A stretch of DNA of 64,000 bases from Pseudomonas fluorescens (lineage in GTDB: Bacteria > Pseudomonadota > Gammaproteobacteria > Pseudomonadales > Pseudomonadaceae), in the NCBI RefSeq assembly GCF_900215245.1, contig NZ_LT907842.1, positions 4,216,001 through 4,280,000 of the forward strand, read 5' to 3'. The first letter of the stretch is position 1; each line of letters opens with the position of its first letter. The notes beneath the pieces are model-generated. The model made no database searches. It saw only the letters and a list, made by a program, of their open reading frames with translations, and was not told where the DNA came from. The position numbers were made by a program, and so were the translations under genes. Positions 34,529 through 44,417 of this stretch are shown one piece after another.

Positions 34529-36102
34529 GCGGTTTCATCCACCCAGCGTTGCTCCAGTCCGGTGCGTGGCCCGCGTGGCGGGGTGCCGAGGTGGCAATCC
34601 AGGTCGCCGACGTTCAGACCCGAGGTCACCAGGCGCTCGCGTAGGCTGCCTAAATGGCTTTCAATCAAACTCGCCGTATAGGGCCGAGTCGCCCACAACT
34701 GGCTGGACAGTTTGCCCTGTGTCAGTTGCGCCTGAACCTGCAGCGGCCCCAGCGGCTCCATGTCGAACGCCAGCTCGACGCGCCAGAGCATCTGCTTGGG
34801 GTCTTTTTTGTCTTTGCGTTCGGGCTGGTCCTTGTCTGGCGTGGGTTCTTCGCGTTGGAACTTGACCTGCAAGGGCACGATGTCCTGCAAGGTGCGCATG
34901 GGGATTTCCAGCTGCCAGGTGGTCTGCAGTCGACCATCGGCCGTGGTGCCGGTCTGCTCCAGGCTCGACAGCTGGTGGCTCTGCAAGCGTGAAATCGCCC
35001 CGGCGGCCAGGCGCAGCAGGTTTTCCAGGTCGCCTTCGCCCTCCAGGCGCTGCATCAACCGATCCGGCAGCGGAAACCCTGCAGGTGCTTGCCGGGCGCT
35101 GATCTGGCCGAGCGTACTCAGCGGGTTGCGCACAAAGTTCGGCAGCACCTGGGCCAAGGTATTGGCGGCGAGGATGGCGTTGAGGTGGGTGCCGGTGGGC
35201 AGGGCCGGCACCAGGTCGGCGACCAGGCGCAGCAGGGCGCCTTTCATGTCCAGCGGGGGGATTTGCGGGTTTTGCCCGACCAGCAGCTTGGCTTCAAGAA
35301 ACGCGCCGCTGTTCTGTACCAATTGCGCCAGGACCTTGGGATTGCTGACCTGTGCCAGGTCTGGCAGGGCCGCCAGCAAACGCGCGGCGGCGGCGCGCAG
35401 GTCGCTGGAGGTGCTGTCATCAGCGGGCAAGTTTTGCAAGGCAGTAAACACCACGTCCAGCGAACCCTGGCGACTTTGCTGGGTCGAGAGTTGTTGCGCG
35501 ACGGCCAATTGATCCTTAAGCCCGCTTAACGGCACGAAATTCAAGGTTTGCGCATTCTGCACCACGGCGCTGAGCAAGCTGCCGACCCGCAGTGGCTGTG
35601 GGCTTTCCAGGGTCAGCGTCGTTCCGGCGAGGGCGTTATTGAGCACCGTCACCAGCGAGCGATAGATCGCCGGTTGCGTCGCGCCCTGTGGCAGCATCTG
35701 GGTGGTCAGCACTTTGGCCTGCAGCAGCGTGCCCTCTGGCATTTGCGTGGTGTCGATACGGGTGAGGGCGGCCACATTGGCACTCAAGGCTTGCTGCAAG
35801 GTAATGGTCAGGTTGCCTGTTGGCGTCTGGCTCACCGCCACGTTGCTGCCCAGCGGCAATGGCTGCGCGCTGCTGGCTTGCACCAGGGTCTGGCGGCCGC
35901 CTTCGAGGGTCAACTTGAGCAACAGTTGAAACGCGTCGCCGCCTTGTTTAAGCGCAATCACCTCGGCGTTTGCGGTTTTCCCAGGGTCGATCAAGCCGGT
36001 CTGCGGTTCCAGCAGTTTGAGCAACTCACCGGTCGGGGGCAACGGGGCTGGCCCGGTGGCCGGGGCAGGAGGCAGCGTAGGAAGGTTGATCTCACCGGTC
36101 AT
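34525..36102 (-). CDS. FliK-like flagellar hook-length control protein
   Basis: The 525-residue protein has a proline-rich N-terminus, a long helical middle rich in Gln, Ala and Leu, and a C-terminal FliK-type domain (TWQLEIPMRTLQDIVPLQVK onward) with LGPLQVQAQLTQGKLSSQLW and LRERLVTSGLNVGDLDCHLG. It is longer than typical FliK cores and forms an operon with the FlhB-like gene. It is divergent from ccmA. An unorthodox second FliK in Pseudomonas is the most likely reading. Confidence 0.85.
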   Translation of the reverse strand: MTGEINLPTLPPAPATGPAPLPPTGELLKLLEPQTGLIDPGKTANAEVIALKQGGDAFQLLLKLTLEGGRQTLVQASSAQPLPLGSNVAVSQTPTGNLTITLQQALSANVAALTRIDTTQMPEGTLLQAKVLTTQMLPQGATQPAIYRSLVTVLNNALAGTTLTLESPQPLRVGSLLSAVVQNAQTLNFVPLSGLKDQLAVAQQLSTQQSRQGSLDVVFTALQNLPADDSTSSDLRAAAARLLAALPDLAQVSNPKVLAQLVQNSGAFLEAKLLVGQNPQIPPLDMKGALLRLVADLVPALPTGTHLNAILAANTLAQVLPNFVRNPLSTLGQISARQAPAGFPLPDRLMQRLEGEGDLENLLRLAAGAISRLQSHQLSSLEQTGTTADGRLQTTWQLEIPMRTLQDIVPLQVKFQREEPTPDKDQPERKDKKDPKQMLWRVELAFDMEPLGPLQVQAQLTQGKLSSQLWATRPYTASLIESHLGSLRERLVTSGLNVGDLDCHLGTPPRGPRTGLEQRWVDETA

Positions 36103-36131
36103 CGTGCGCGTCGTCTCTGGGGAAATTGCCC

Positions 36132-36160
36132 TCTTTAGAGTAGGGCATCACATGTATAAT
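36132..36160 (+). promoter_or_regulatory. candidate promoter of the ccm operon
   Basis: TATAAT at 36155-36160 is a perfect -10 hexamer, about 140 bases before ccmA. The -35 position 17 bases upstream (TCTTTA) is poor. The leader that follows has complementary AGAGAGC and GCTCTCT segments (36176-36217). Confidence 0.5.
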
Positions 36161-36302
36161 GCCGCCCGTCTGCAAAGAGAGCGGTAAAAACCTCACAACT
36201 ATTTGATCCAGCTCTCTAAAATCGGTCGCCAAAGCCGTTATTGTGCATCTCTCTATAACGGCCGCTGCACCGCCGACTTGAACCGTAAAGGCCCGCGATC
36301 TC

Positions 36303-36938
36303 TTGACCAGCCCTCTTCTTGAAGCCGTAGCGCTTGCCTGTGAACGCGACCTGCGGATGCTGTTCGAACACCTCGAACTGCGTCTGGCGGGCGGCGACAT
36401 GGTGCAAATCAGCGGGCCGAACGGCAGCGGCAAGACCAGTTTGCTGCGCCTGCTGGCCGGGTTGATGCAGCCGACGGCAGGTGAGGTTCGCCTCAACGGC
36501 CAGCCGCTCAACGAACAACGCACCGAACTCGCCCGCAACCTTATCTGGATCGGCCACGCCGCCGGGATCAAGGACGTGCTGACGCCCGAAGAAAACCTCA
36601 GTTGGCTCAGTGCCCTGCATCATCCCGCTTGCCGCGATGCCATTTGGCAAGCCCTGGCCGCTGTGGGGCTCAAGGGTTTTGAAGACGTGCCGTGCCATAC
36701 GTTGTCGGCCGGCCAGCAACGCCGCGTGGCCCTGGCCCGTCTGTATCTGCCCGGCCCGCCGCTGTGGATTCTCGACGAACCGTTCACCGCCCTCGACAAA
36801 CAGGGCGTGGCGCAACTCGAAGCACACCTGGCTCGACACTGCGAGCAGGGCGGGTTGGTGGTCCTCACGACTCACCACAGCCTGGCGCTCATGCCTGCCG
36901 GTTACCGTGAGCTGGATTTGGGCCGGTGGTCGGTATGA
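36303..36938 (+). CDS. ccmA: heme exporter ATP-binding protein CcmA
   Basis: The 211-residue ABC ATPase of the CcmABCD complex releases heme-loaded CcmE for cytochrome c maturation. Walker A is [16 protein letters not shown], the signature is [14 protein letters not shown], and Walker B is [12 protein letters not shown]. The frame begins at a TTG (36303) just before the conserved [15 protein letters not shown]; no ATG fits better. It overlaps ccmB by 4 bp and starts a nine-gene operon. Confidence 0.95.
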   Translation: MTSPLLEAVALACERDLRMLFEHLELRLAGGDMVQISGPNGSGKTSLLRLLAGLMQPTAGEVRLNGQPLNEQRTELARNLIWIGHAAGIKDVLTPEENLSWLSALHHPACRDAIWQALAAVGLKGFEDVPCHTLSAGQQRRVALARLYLPGPPLWILDEPFTALDKQGVAQLEAHLARHCEQGGLVVLTTHHSLALMPAGYRELDLGRWSV

Positions 36939-37603
36939 GTGTGTTTGCCCTGTTGGTTGCCCGTGAAGCACGCTTGCTGTGTCGCCGCCCGGCTGAATTG
37001 GCTAATCCGCTGGTGTTCTTCGCTATTGTCATCGCGTTGTTCCCGTTGGCGGTCGGCCCCGAGACTAAACTGTTGCAAACCTTGTCCCCAGGGCTGGTGT
37101 GGGTCGCGGCACTTTTATCTGTCCTGCTCTCGCTGGACGGGCTGTTTCGCAGTGATTTCGAAGACGGTTCCCTGGAACAGTGGGTCCTTTCGTCGCACCC
37201 CTTGCCCCTTCTGGTACTGGCAAAAGTACTGGCACACTGGGTTTTTTCCGGCTTGGCGCTAGTCTTGCTCTCGCCGCTGCTGGCGATGATGCTGGGTTTG
37301 CCCGTCGAATGCCTGCCGGTGCTGCTGTTTTCCCTGTTGCTCGGTACGCCGGTGCTCAGCCTGTTGGGGGCGGTGGGCGCAGCGTTGACCGTCGGTTTGA
37401 AGCGGGGTGGCCTGTTGCTGGCCCTGCTGATTCTGCCTTTGTATATCCCGGTATTGATCCTGGGCAGCGGTGCTTTGCAAGCCGCGCTCATGGGCATGCC
37501 GGCGACCGGTTACCTCCTGTGGCTTGGCAGCCTGACCGCCCTGGCGGTAACCCTGACACCCTTTGCTATAGCGGCTGGCCTGAAGATCAGCGTCGGCGAA
37601 TAA
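36935..37603 (+). CDS. ccmB: heme exporter membrane protein CcmB
   Basis: The 222-residue permease subunit has six predicted transmembrane segments and the family start [21 protein letters not shown]. The motifs [18 protein letters not shown] and [18 protein letters not shown] are typical. ATG 36935 overlaps the ccmA stop. A 66-bp gap to ccmC follows. Confidence 0.95.
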   Translation: MSVFALLVAREARLLCRRPAELANPLVFFAIVIALFPLAVGPETKLLQTLSPGLVWVAALLSVLLSLDGLFRSDFEDGSLEQWVLSSHPLPLLVLAKVLAHWVFSGLALVLLSPLLAMMLGLPVECLPVLLFSLLLGTPVLSLLGAVGAALTVGLKRGGLLLALLILPLYIPVLILGSGALQAALMGMPATGYLLWLGSLTALAVTLTPFAIAAGLKISVGE

Positions 37604-37669
37604 TGAGGTCTGGTTAAGCGTTATTAACCAGTAAAGACCCTGAGTTTCTCGCAACGACGAGAAACAACC

Positions 37670-38440
37670 GTGACGGAAACAGCAATGAACTGGACCTGGT
37701 TTCACAAGCTCGGCTCGCCCAAATGGTTTTACGGCATCAGCGGCAAGCTGCTGCCGTGGTTGAGCATCGCAGCCCTGTTGCTGATCGGCATCGGCCTGGT
37801 GTGGGGCCTGGCCTTCGCGCCGCCGGATTACCAGCAAGGCAACAGCTTTCGCATCATCTATATCCATGTGCCCGCCGCGATGCTGGCCCAATCCTGCTAT
37901 GTGATGCTGGCCGTGTGCGGCGTCGTCGGCCTGGTGTGGAAGATGAAGCTGGCCGACGTGGCGCTGCAATGCGCAGCGCCCATCGGCGCGTGGATGACCG
38001 CCGTGGCGCTGGTCACCGGCGCAATCTGGGGCAAACCGACCTGGGGTTCGTGGTGGGTGTGGGACGCGCGCCTGACCTCCATGCTGATCCTGCTGTTCCT
38101 GTACTTCGGCCTGATTGCCTTGGGCAACGCGATCAGTAACCGCGACAGCGCTGCCAAGGCCTGCGCGGTGCTCGCCATCGTCGGCGTCATCAATATCCCG
38201 ATCATCAAGTACTCGGTGGAGTGGTGGAACACCCTGCACCAGGGCGCCACCTTCACCCTCACCGAAAAACCGGCAATGCCGGTGGAAATGTGGGCGCCGC
38301 TGCTGCTGATGGTGCTCGGGTTCTACTGCTTCTTCGGCGCGGTGCTGCTGATGCGCATGCGCCTCGAGGTGCTCAAGCGTGAAGCCCGCGCCAGTTGGGT
38401 CAAGGCCGAAGTGCAAAGCTGCCTGGGAGCGCGTGGATGA
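37670..38440 (+). CDS. ccmC: heme lyase/transporter CcmC
   Basis: The product has 256 residues and six transmembrane helices, with the WWD heme-handling motif [20 protein letters not shown] (tryptophan-rich periplasmic loop) and [16 protein letters not shown] with a conserved histidine. It presents heme to CcmE. The GTG at 37670 gives [10 protein letters not shown]; the in-frame ATG at 37685, with GGAA upstream, is equally possible. It overlaps ccmD by 4 bp. Confidence 0.95.
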   Translation: MTETAMNWTWFHKLGSPKWFYGISGKLLPWLSIAALLLIGIGLVWGLAFAPPDYQQGNSFRIIYIHVPAAMLAQSCYVMLAVCGVVGLVWKMKLADVALQCAAPIGAWMTAVALVTGAIWGKPTWGSWWVWDARLTSMLILLFLYFGLIALGNAISNRDSAAKACAVLAIVGVINIPIIKYSVEWWNTLHQGATFTLTEKPAMPVEMWAPLLLMVLGFYCFFGAVLLMRMRLEVLKREARASWVKAEVQSCLGARG

Positions 38441-38613
38441 GTTTTGCTTCTTTCAGTGATTTTCTCGCCATGGGCCATCATGGCCTGTATGTCTGGACGG
38501 CCTATGGCATCTGCCTGGCAGTGCTGGCCCTCAACGTCGCCGCGCCGATCCTGGCCCGCAAGCGTTACCTGCAACAAGAGGCGCGTCGTTTGCGCCGGGA
38601 GACCGAAAAGTGA
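38437..38613 (+). CDS. ccmD: heme exporter small subunit CcmD
   Basis: The 58-residue single-pass membrane protein has [20 protein letters not shown] in the membrane part and a basic C-terminus ([19 protein letters not shown]). It stabilises CcmE binding to CcmABC. ATG 38437 overlaps the ccmC stop, and the 3' end overlaps ccmE by 4 bp. Confidence 0.93.
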   Translation: MSFASFSDFLAMGHHGLYVWTAYGICLAVLALNVAAPILARKRYLQQEARRLRRETEK

Positions 38614-39077
38614 ATCCGCTGCGTAGAAAGCGTCTGTTGATCATCCTGGCCATCCTGGTCGGCGTGAGTGTTGCCGTGGGCCTGGCGATGAGTGCCCTGC
38701 GGGAGAACATCAACCTGTTCTACACCCCCACCCAGATCGCCAATGGCGACGCCCCGCTGGACACGCGCATCCGCGCCGGCGGCATGGTGGAGAAGGGCTC
38801 GCTGAAGCGTTCTGGCGATTCTCTCGACGTGACCTTTGTGGTCACCGACTTCAACAAAGCGGTGACGATCACTTATCGCGGCATCCTTCCGGACCTGTTC
38901 CGCGAAGGCCAGGGCATCGTTGCCCTGGGCAAGCTCAACGCCGACGGCGTCGTGGTTGCCGATGAGGTGCTGGCCAAGCACGATGAGAAATACATGCCGC
39001 CCGAGGTCACCAAAGCCCTCAAGGACAGCGGCCAATCCGCCCCAGGCGCCCCTTCACAGTCTGCCAAGGAGGGCTAA
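38610..39077 (+). CDS. ccmE: periplasmic heme chaperone CcmE
   Basis: The 155-residue protein has an N-terminal membrane anchor (about 10-28) and a beta-barrel OB-like domain. The heme-binding histidine is in [18 protein letters not shown] (about residue 124), with the conserved tyrosine nearby. It carries heme from CcmC to CcmF. It starts inside the ccmD stop and is followed 3 bp later by ccmF. Confidence 0.95.
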   Translation: MNPLRRKRLLIILAILVGVSVAVGLAMSALRENINLFYTPTQIANGDAPLDTRIRAGGMVEKGSLKRSGDSLDVTFVVTDFNKAVTITYRGILPDLFREGQGIVALGKLNADGVVVADEVLAKHDEKYMPPEVTKALKDSGQSAPGAPSQSAKEG

Positions 39078-39080
39078 GCC

Positions 39081-41069
39081 ATGACGTCCGCACTGTTTAT
39101 TCCGGAGCTGGGCCAGTTGGCGATGATCCTCGCCCTGTGCTTCGCCATCGTCCAGGCCGTGGTGCCGTTGCTCGGTGCCTGGCGCGGCGACCGCCTGTGG
39201 ATGAGCCTGGCCCAGCCGGCCGCCTGGGGTCAGTTTGCGTTCCTGGTGTTCGCGTTCGGTTGCCTGACCTACGCCTTTATGACCGATGATTTTTCCGTCG
39301 CCTATGTGGCTAATAACTCCAATAGTGCGCTGCCGTGGTACTACAAGTTCAGCGCCGTGTGGGGTGCCCACGAAGGCTCGTTGCTGCTGTGGGCCTTGAT
39401 CCTCGGCGGCTGGACCTTCGCCGTGTCGGTGTTCTCGCGCCAATTGCCGCAAGTCATGCTGGCACGGGTGCTGGCGGTGATGGGCATGATCAGCATCGGC
39501 TTTCTGCTGTTCCTGATCATGACCTCCAACCCGTTCAGCCGCATCCTGCCGCAGATCCCGGCAGACGGGCATGACCTCAACCCGCTGCTCCAGGACATCG
39601 GCCTGATCGTGCACCCGCCGATGCTCTACATGGGTTACGTCGGTTTCTCGGTGGCCTTCGCCTTCGCCATCGCCGCCTTGCTCGGCGGGCGCCTCGATGC
39701 CGCCTGGGCGCGCTGGTCGCGGCCGTGGACCATCGTCGCCTGGGCCTTTCTGGGCATTGGTATCACCTTGGGTTCATGGTGGGCTTACTACGAACTCGGT
39801 TGGGGCGGCTGGTGGTTCTGGGACCCGGTGGAAAACGCCTCGTTCATGCCATGGCTGGTCGGTACGGCACTGATCCACTCGCTGGCCGTCACCGAAAAGC
39901 GCGGCGTGTTCAAGAGCTGGACCGTGTTGCTGGCCATTGCGGCATTTTCCCTCAGCCTGCTCGGCACCTTCCTTGTGCGTTCGGGTGTGCTGACGTCGGT
40001 GCATGCGTTTGCGTCCGACCCTGAGCGTGGCGTATTCATCCTGATCTTCCTGCTGTTTGTGGTCGGCGGCTCGCTCACCCTGTTCGCCCTGCGTGCACCG
40101 GTGGTCAAGAGCCAGGTCGGTTTCAACCTGTGGTCGCGGGAAACCCTGCTGCTCGGTAACAACCTGGTGCTGGTCGTCGCCGCGTCGATGATCCTGCTCG
40201 GCACCCTTTACCCACTGGTGCTGGATGCCTTGAGCGGTGCCAAGCTGTCCGTTGGCCCGCCGTACTTCAACGCGCTGTTTATTCCGTTGATGGGCCTGTT
40301 GATGGTGGTGATGGCGGTCGGCGTGCTGGTGCGCTGGAAAGACACCCCGGTGAAATGGCTGGCCGGCATGCTGATGCCGGTGCTGTTGGGCAGTGTGGCC
40401 CTGGCGGTGATCGCCGGGATCGCTTACGGCGACTTCAACTGGGCGGTGCTCGCCACCTTCCTGCTCGCCGCCTGGGTGTTGCTGGCCGGCGTGCGCGATA
40501 TTGTCGACAAGACCCGCCACAAGGGCCTGATCAAAGGCCTGCCAACCTTGACCCGCAGCTACTGGGGCATGCAAATCGCCCACCTCGGCATCGCCGTGTG
40601 CGCCCTCGGCGTGGTGCTCTCCAGCCAGAACAGCGCCGAGCGCGACCTGCGCCTGGCGCCGGGTGAGTCGATGGACCTGGCCGGTTACCACTTTATCTTC
40701 GACGGCGCCAAGCACTTTGAAGGCCCGAACTTTACGTCCGACAAAGGCACCGTCCGTGTGGTGCGCAACGGCCAGGAAGTGGCCGTGTTGCATCCGGAAA
40801 AACGTCTGTACACCGTGCAAAGCTCGATGATGACCGAAGCCGGGATCGACGCCGGTTTCACCCGCGACCTCTATGTGGCATTGGGTGAGCCGCTGGGCGA
40901 CGGCGCGTGGGCGGTGCGCGTGCACGTCAAACCGTTCGTGCGCTGGATCTGGTTCGGCGGCTTGCTCACCGGTTTCGGCGGGTTGCTGGCCGCGCTGGAC
41001 CGGCGTTATCGCGTCAAAGTAAAAAGCCGTGTGCGCGAAGCTCTCGGCCTGCAAGGAGCGGCGGCATGA
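39081..41069 (+). CDS. ccmF: cytochrome c heme lyase subunit CcmF
   Basis: The 662-residue membrane protein has many transmembrane helices. The WWD domain is GWGGWWFWDPVENASFMPWL (about 232-251), and conserved histidine segments lie in AVWGAHEGSLLLW and VHPPMLYMGYVGF. It attaches heme to apocytochrome c with CcmH and CcmI. It overlaps ccmG by 4 bp. Confidence 0.96.
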   Translation: MTSALFIPELGQLAMILALCFAIVQAVVPLLGAWRGDRLWMSLAQPAAWGQFAFLVFAFGCLTYAFMTDDFSVAYVANNSNSALPWYYKFSAVWGAHEGSLLLWALILGGWTFAVSVFSRQLPQVMLARVLAVMGMISIGFLLFLIMTSNPFSRILPQIPADGHDLNPLLQDIGLIVHPPMLYMGYVGFSVAFAFAIAALLGGRLDAAWARWSRPWTIVAWAFLGIGITLGSWWAYYELGWGGWWFWDPVENASFMPWLVGTALIHSLAVTEKRGVFKSWTVLLAIAAFSLSLLGTFLVRSGVLTSVHAFASDPERGVFILIFLLFVVGGSLTLFALRAPVVKSQVGFNLWSRETLLLGNNLVLVVAASMILLGTLYPLVLDALSGAKLSVGPPYFNALFIPLMGLLMVVMAVGVLVRWKDTPVKWLAGMLMPVLLGSVALAVIAGIAYGDFNWAVLATFLLAAWVLLAGVRDIVDKTRHKGLIKGLPTLTRSYWGMQIAHLGIAVCALGVVLSSQNSAERDLRLAPGESMDLAGYHFIFDGAKHFEGPNFTSDKGTVRVVRNGQEVAVLHPEKRLYTVQSSMMTEAGIDAGFTRDLYVALGEPLGDGAWAVRVHVKPFVRWIWFGGLLTGFGGLLAALDRRYRVKVKSRVREALGLQGAAA

Positions 41070-41602
41070 AGCGTTGGTTGATGGTGTTACCGCTGGCGGC
41101 CTTTCTGGTGATGGCGGTGTTCCTGTATCGCGGGTTGTACCTGGACCCGGCCGAGTTGCCTTCGGCGATGATCGGCAAGCCTTTCCCGGCGTTCAGCCTG
41201 AAGACCGTGCAGGGCGACAAGACCCTGACTCAGGCCGACCTGCTGGGCAAACCGGCGCTGGTCAACGTGTGGGCGACTTGGTGCATCTCGTGCCGCGTCG
41301 AACACCCGGTGCTGAACAAACTGGCCGAGAAGGGCGTGCTGATCTACGGCATCAACTACAAGGACGACAATGCGGCGGCCTTGAAATGGCTCGCGGAGTT
41401 CCACAACCCGTATCAGCTGGATATCCGCGATGAAGACGGCAACCTCGGTTTGAACCTTGGCGTGTACGGCGCCCCGGAAACCTTCTTCATTGATGCCAAG
41501 GGCGTGATCCGCGACAAATACGTCGGCGTGATCGACGAAGTGGTCTGGCGTGAGCAACTGGCCGCCAAGTACCAGGCGCTGGTCGATGAGGCCAAGCCAT
41601 GA
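41066..41602 (+). CDS. ccmG: periplasmic thiol:disulfide oxidoreductase CcmG/DsbE
   Basis: The 178-residue protein has an N-terminal membrane anchor (about 5-22) and a thioredoxin fold with the active site WATWCISCRVEHPV (residues about 72-85) and GVYGAPETFFID with the cis-proline. It reduces apocytochrome c thiols before heme attachment. The start MKRWLMVLPL lies inside the ccmF end and is chosen over the longer in-frame reading. Confidence 0.95.
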   Translation: MKRWLMVLPLAAFLVMAVFLYRGLYLDPAELPSAMIGKPFPAFSLKTVQGDKTLTQADLLGKPALVNVWATWCISCRVEHPVLNKLAEKGVLIYGINYKDDNAAALKWLAEFHNPYQLDIRDEDGNLGLNLGVYGAPETFFIDAKGVIRDKYVGVIDEVVWREQLAAKYQALVDEAKP

Positions 41603-42072
41603 AGCGTCTGTTAGCCGCTGCGGTGCTGGCGTTGGGATTGGCCGGCGTGGCTCACGCCGCCATCGACACCTACGAATTCGCCAAGGACGGAGACCGCGAG
41701 CGGTTTCGCGAACTGACCAAGGAACTGCGCTGCCCCAAGTGCCAGAACCAGGACATCGCCGACTCCAACGCCCCGATCGCCGCCGACTTGCGCAAAGAGA
41801 TCTTCCGCATGCTGGGGGAGGGCAAGGACAATCAGCAGATCATCGACTTCATGGTCGACCGCTACGGTGATTTCGTGCGCTACAAACCGGCCCTCACCGG
41901 CAAGACCGCGCTGCTCTGGTTCGGCCCCGCCGGGCTGTTGCTGGCCGGTGTGGTGGTGATGGCCGTGATCGTGCGCCGTCGCCGCGCTGCGCCGACTGAT
42001 GGTTCCGATGCGCTCTCCCCGGACGAACGCAAACGCCTCGACCAATTGCTGGACACCAAGACTGATGATTGA
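41599..42072 (+). CDS. ccmH: cytochrome c-type biogenesis protein CcmH
   Basis: The 157-residue protein has a signal peptide ([20 protein letters not shown]), the thiol motif [19 protein letters not shown] and a C-terminal transmembrane helix ([19 protein letters not shown]). The CPKC pair handles apocytochrome thiols together with CcmG. It overlaps the following ccmI by 8 bp. Confidence 0.95.
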   Translation: MKRLLAAAVLALGLAGVAHAAIDTYEFAKDGDRERFRELTKELRCPKCQNQDIADSNAPIAADLRKEIFRMLGEGKDNQQIIDFMVDRYGDFVRYKPALTGKTALLWFGPAGLLLAGVVVMAVIVRRRRAAPTDGSDALSPDERKRLDQLLDTKTDD

Positions 42073-43249
42073 TTTTTGGCTCGCAGCAGGGTTGCTGCTC
42101 CTGATTGCCCTGAGTTTCCTGTTGATCCCTGTATTGCGCGGTCGCCGTGCCCAGCGTGAAGAGGATCGCACCGCGCTGAACGTGGCGCTTTATCAAGAAC
42201 GCGTGGCCGAGCTGCAAGTGCAGCAGGACGAAGGCGTGCTGAATGCCACGCAACTCGACACCGGCCGCGCCGAAGCGGCCCGCGAGCTGCTGGCTGACAC
42301 CGAAGGCGTGGAAAAGCCCCGCGAATCGCGCCTGGGCAAACCGCTGCCGTTGTTGGCGGCGTTTCTCGTCCCGGTGCTCGGCGTTGCGCTGTACCTGCAT
42401 TACGGGGCGAGCGACAAGGTCGAACTGACTCGCGAATTCTCCCAGCCGCCGGTGTCCATGCAAGACATGACCCAGCGCCTGGAGCGTGCCGCCGCTGCCC
42501 AGCCGGACTCGCCGGAAGGCTTGTACTTCCTCGGTCGCGCCTACATGGCCCAGGACCGTTCGGCTGATGCGGCGAAAGTCTTCGAACGCACCGTGGCGTT
42601 AGCCGGTCGCCAGCCGGAGCTGCTCGGTCAGTGGGCTCAGGCGCAGTACTTTGCCGACAACAAGCAATGGTCGCCCAAGGTTCAGGCGTTGACCGACGAG
42701 GCGTTGAAGCTGGACCCGAAAGAAGTGACCAGCCTTGGTTTGCTTGGCATTGCCGCTTTTGAAGGTCAGCGCTACCAAGAAGCAATCGACTATTGGAATC
42801 GTCTGCTGGCGCAATTGCCACCTGAAGATAATTCACGTGTTGCCCTGCAAGGTGGCATCGACCGCGCGGCCGAGAAGCTCAAGGAAAGCGGCGGCACCGT
42901 CGCGCAAAAAACCGTGATGACCGTGCGTGTGGACCTGTCTGCCGAGGTGAAGGCCAACGCCTTGCCAACCGATAGCGTGTTCATCTTCGCCCGTGCCGTA
43001 AACGGTCCGCCGGCGCCGCTGGCCGCCAAGCGCGTCACTGTTGCCGAACTGCCGGTCACGGTCGAACTGGGCGATGCTGACGCGATGATGCCGCAGTTGA
43101 AACTGTCGAACTTCCCCGAAGTCCAACTGGTTGCGCGCATATCCCGGGCCGGTCAACCGACCACTGGCGAATGGATCGGCCGCAGCCAACCCTTGGCCAG
43201 CAGCACCACTGCCTTGCAGAAGCTGACCATCGACCGTCCGGACCAGTAA
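42065..43249 (+). CDS. ccmI: cytochrome c biogenesis TPR protein CcmI (CycH)
   Basis: The 394-residue protein has two N-terminal transmembrane segments (about 4-22 and 95-112) around a cytoplasmic loop, then periplasmic TPR repeats ([40 protein letters not shown]) that hold apocytochrome c, and a C-terminal beta-rich part typical of CycH. ATG 42065 overlaps ccmH. It ends 15 bp before the last gene of the operon. Confidence 0.93.
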   Translation: MIDFWLAAGLLLLIALSFLLIPVLRGRRAQREEDRTALNVALYQERVAELQVQQDEGVLNATQLDTGRAEAARELLADTEGVEKPRESRLGKPLPLLAAFLVPVLGVALYLHYGASDKVELTREFSQPPVSMQDMTQRLERAAAAQPDSPEGLYFLGRAYMAQDRSADAAKVFERTVALAGRQPELLGQWAQAQYFADNKQWSPKVQALTDEALKLDPKEVTSLGLLGIAAFEGQRYQEAIDYWNRLLAQLPPEDNSRVALQGGIDRAAEKLKESGGTVAQKTVMTVRVDLSAEVKANALPTDSVFIFARAVNGPPAPLAAKRVTVAELPVTVELGDADAMMPQLKLSNFPEVQLVARISRAGQPTTGEWIGRSQPLASSTTALQKLTIDRPDQ

Positions 43250-43264
43250 ATCGAGGAAACGCCT

Positions 43265-43660
43265 ATGACCGCTCTTGCACGCATCACCCTGCTCAGCCTG
43301 GTACTCGGCCTGAGCGCTTGTGCGGTCCACCGGCCACCTCCCGCGCCCACCGGCCCGACCATCCCGCCGTCGGGCCCGTCGACTCAACCCAGCACCAAGC
43401 CTTCCGGCCCGGTAACCCCAGCGCCGAAACCGCTGCCGAGCAAGTCGCCAACCTTCGCCCCGCCGCCGGGCGCCGCCAGCCACTGGGACGGCAAGATGCA
43501 GGTGTATGTGCTGGACGAGCAGCCCGACACCTTCTACCGCCAGCGCACCTACTACCGTTGGAGCAACGGCTGGACCCGCTCCATCAGCCCGAACGGGCCA
43601 TGGGAAGACACCGACGTGCACGGCGTGCCACCGGGGTTGAGCAAGCAGTACGCGCAATGA
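43265..43660 (+). CDS. proline-rich lipoprotein of unknown function at the end of the ccm operon
   Basis: The 131-residue precursor has a signal peptide with lipobox LSAC (cysteine about 19) and a long low-complexity Pro/Ser/Thr stretch (about 22-72). A compact C-terminal part follows, rich in Trp and Tyr (FYRQRTYYRWSNGWTRSISP). It is preceded by GAGGAAA and lies 15 bp after ccmI, so it is probably co-transcribed. I do not recognise a family. Confidence 0.85.
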   Translation: MTALARITLLSLVLGLSACAVHRPPPAPTGPTIPPSGPSTQPSTKPSGPVTPAPKPLPSKSPTFAPPPGAASHWDGKMQVYVLDEQPDTFYRQRTYYRWSNGWTRSISPNGPWEDTDVHGVPPGLSKQYAQ

Positions 43661-43661
43661 C

Positions 43662-43693
43662 AAAAGGCGACCTTTGAAAGGTCGCCTTTTTTA
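43662..43693 (+). terminator. Rho-independent terminator of the ccm operon
   Basis: AAAAGGCGACCTTT and AAAGGTCGCCTTTT form a 14-bp stem followed by a T run, starting right after the lipoprotein stop. Confidence 0.95.
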
Positions 43694-43718
43694 TTACTCA
43701 ACTTGAAATGCAATCCAC

Positions 43719-43807
43719 TGTGGGAGCTGGCTTGCCTGCGATAGCGGTGTATCAGCTACCCATCTGCCAACTGACCCACCGCCATCGCAGGCAAGCCAGC
43801 TCCCACA
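43719..43807. repeat. REP/BIME inverted pair after the ccm operon
   Basis: Arms TGTGGGAGCTGGCTTGCCTG and its reverse complement near the right end flank about 30 bp. The core is identical to that of the pair at 34081-34173. Confidence 0.88.
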
Positions 43808-43824
43808 CTAGATCGCCTCAGCCA

Positions 43825-44100
43825 TCAGGCCACGGGGCACTCGCGATTCAGCGCTTGATCCACCAACAACTGCGCAATCTCAACCATCTGCACCACCGCC
43901 AGCACCTGTTTGCGGCTTGAGCCGTCCAAATGCTCAGCACAGTCGTAGGCACACACCGTCGCCGATTCCAGCATCTCGCTGGCATTGCTCAAGGCAACTT
44001 CGGTACTGAGGCCGGGGCGGACGGTGAAGATGAGGTTGGGTGGGGTTTGTGGGGTGTCATCCGAGGTGGATGGCGGGGGATTGGGTGTGACTTTTTTCAT
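43825..44100 (-). CDS. DUF3077 family protein
   Basis: The 91-residue protein matches the Pseudomonas-restricted DUF3077 pattern: FTVRPGLSTEVALSNASEML, a charged cysteine-containing segment (VCAYDCAEHLDGS) and VVQMVEIAQLLVDQALN. The start MKKVTPNPPPSTS at 44100 is chosen; an upstream in-frame start at 44166 adds unlikely sequence. The function is unknown. Family members are often found next to palindromic repeats, as here. Confidence 0.8.
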   Translation of the reverse strand: MKKVTPNPPPSTSDDTPQTPPNLIFTVRPGLSTEVALSNASEMLESATVCAYDCAEHLDGSSRKQVLAVVQMVEIAQLLVDQALNRECPVA

Positions 44101-44417
44101 GGTGAAGCTCCTATGAATGAGCACCTCCATTTCGCTACCACACGATGTAAGGAGGCGACTGTACACGGGGTGGTAGACCGGTCATAGAAACCCGGCAGGC
44201 CGAAGCCTCCCGTGCACAGCCGCCACAAAGCAGCCCGCACAAAAAAACGCCCGTAAGCGTTTTGGGGATCTATGAAAGAACCGGGCTACCACACCCGTTC
44301 GCTGATTTTGCAGCGACCCGCGAAGGTTAGCGGCGAGGTTGCTCGGACGCAACCTGAAAGATGTGTAGGGCAGGTCCTAACAAGAGGGCAGCTAAAAAGA
44401 GGGAGCTATACGTCGTT
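44101..44417. other. intergenic region upstream of the DUF3077 gene
   Basis: No gene was found. The stretch contains short inverted words (AAAACGC...GCGTTTT at 44246-44263) and no clear promoter. An open frame at 44272-44493 runs into the 133-bp palindromic element and is not credible as a gene. Confidence 0.55.
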
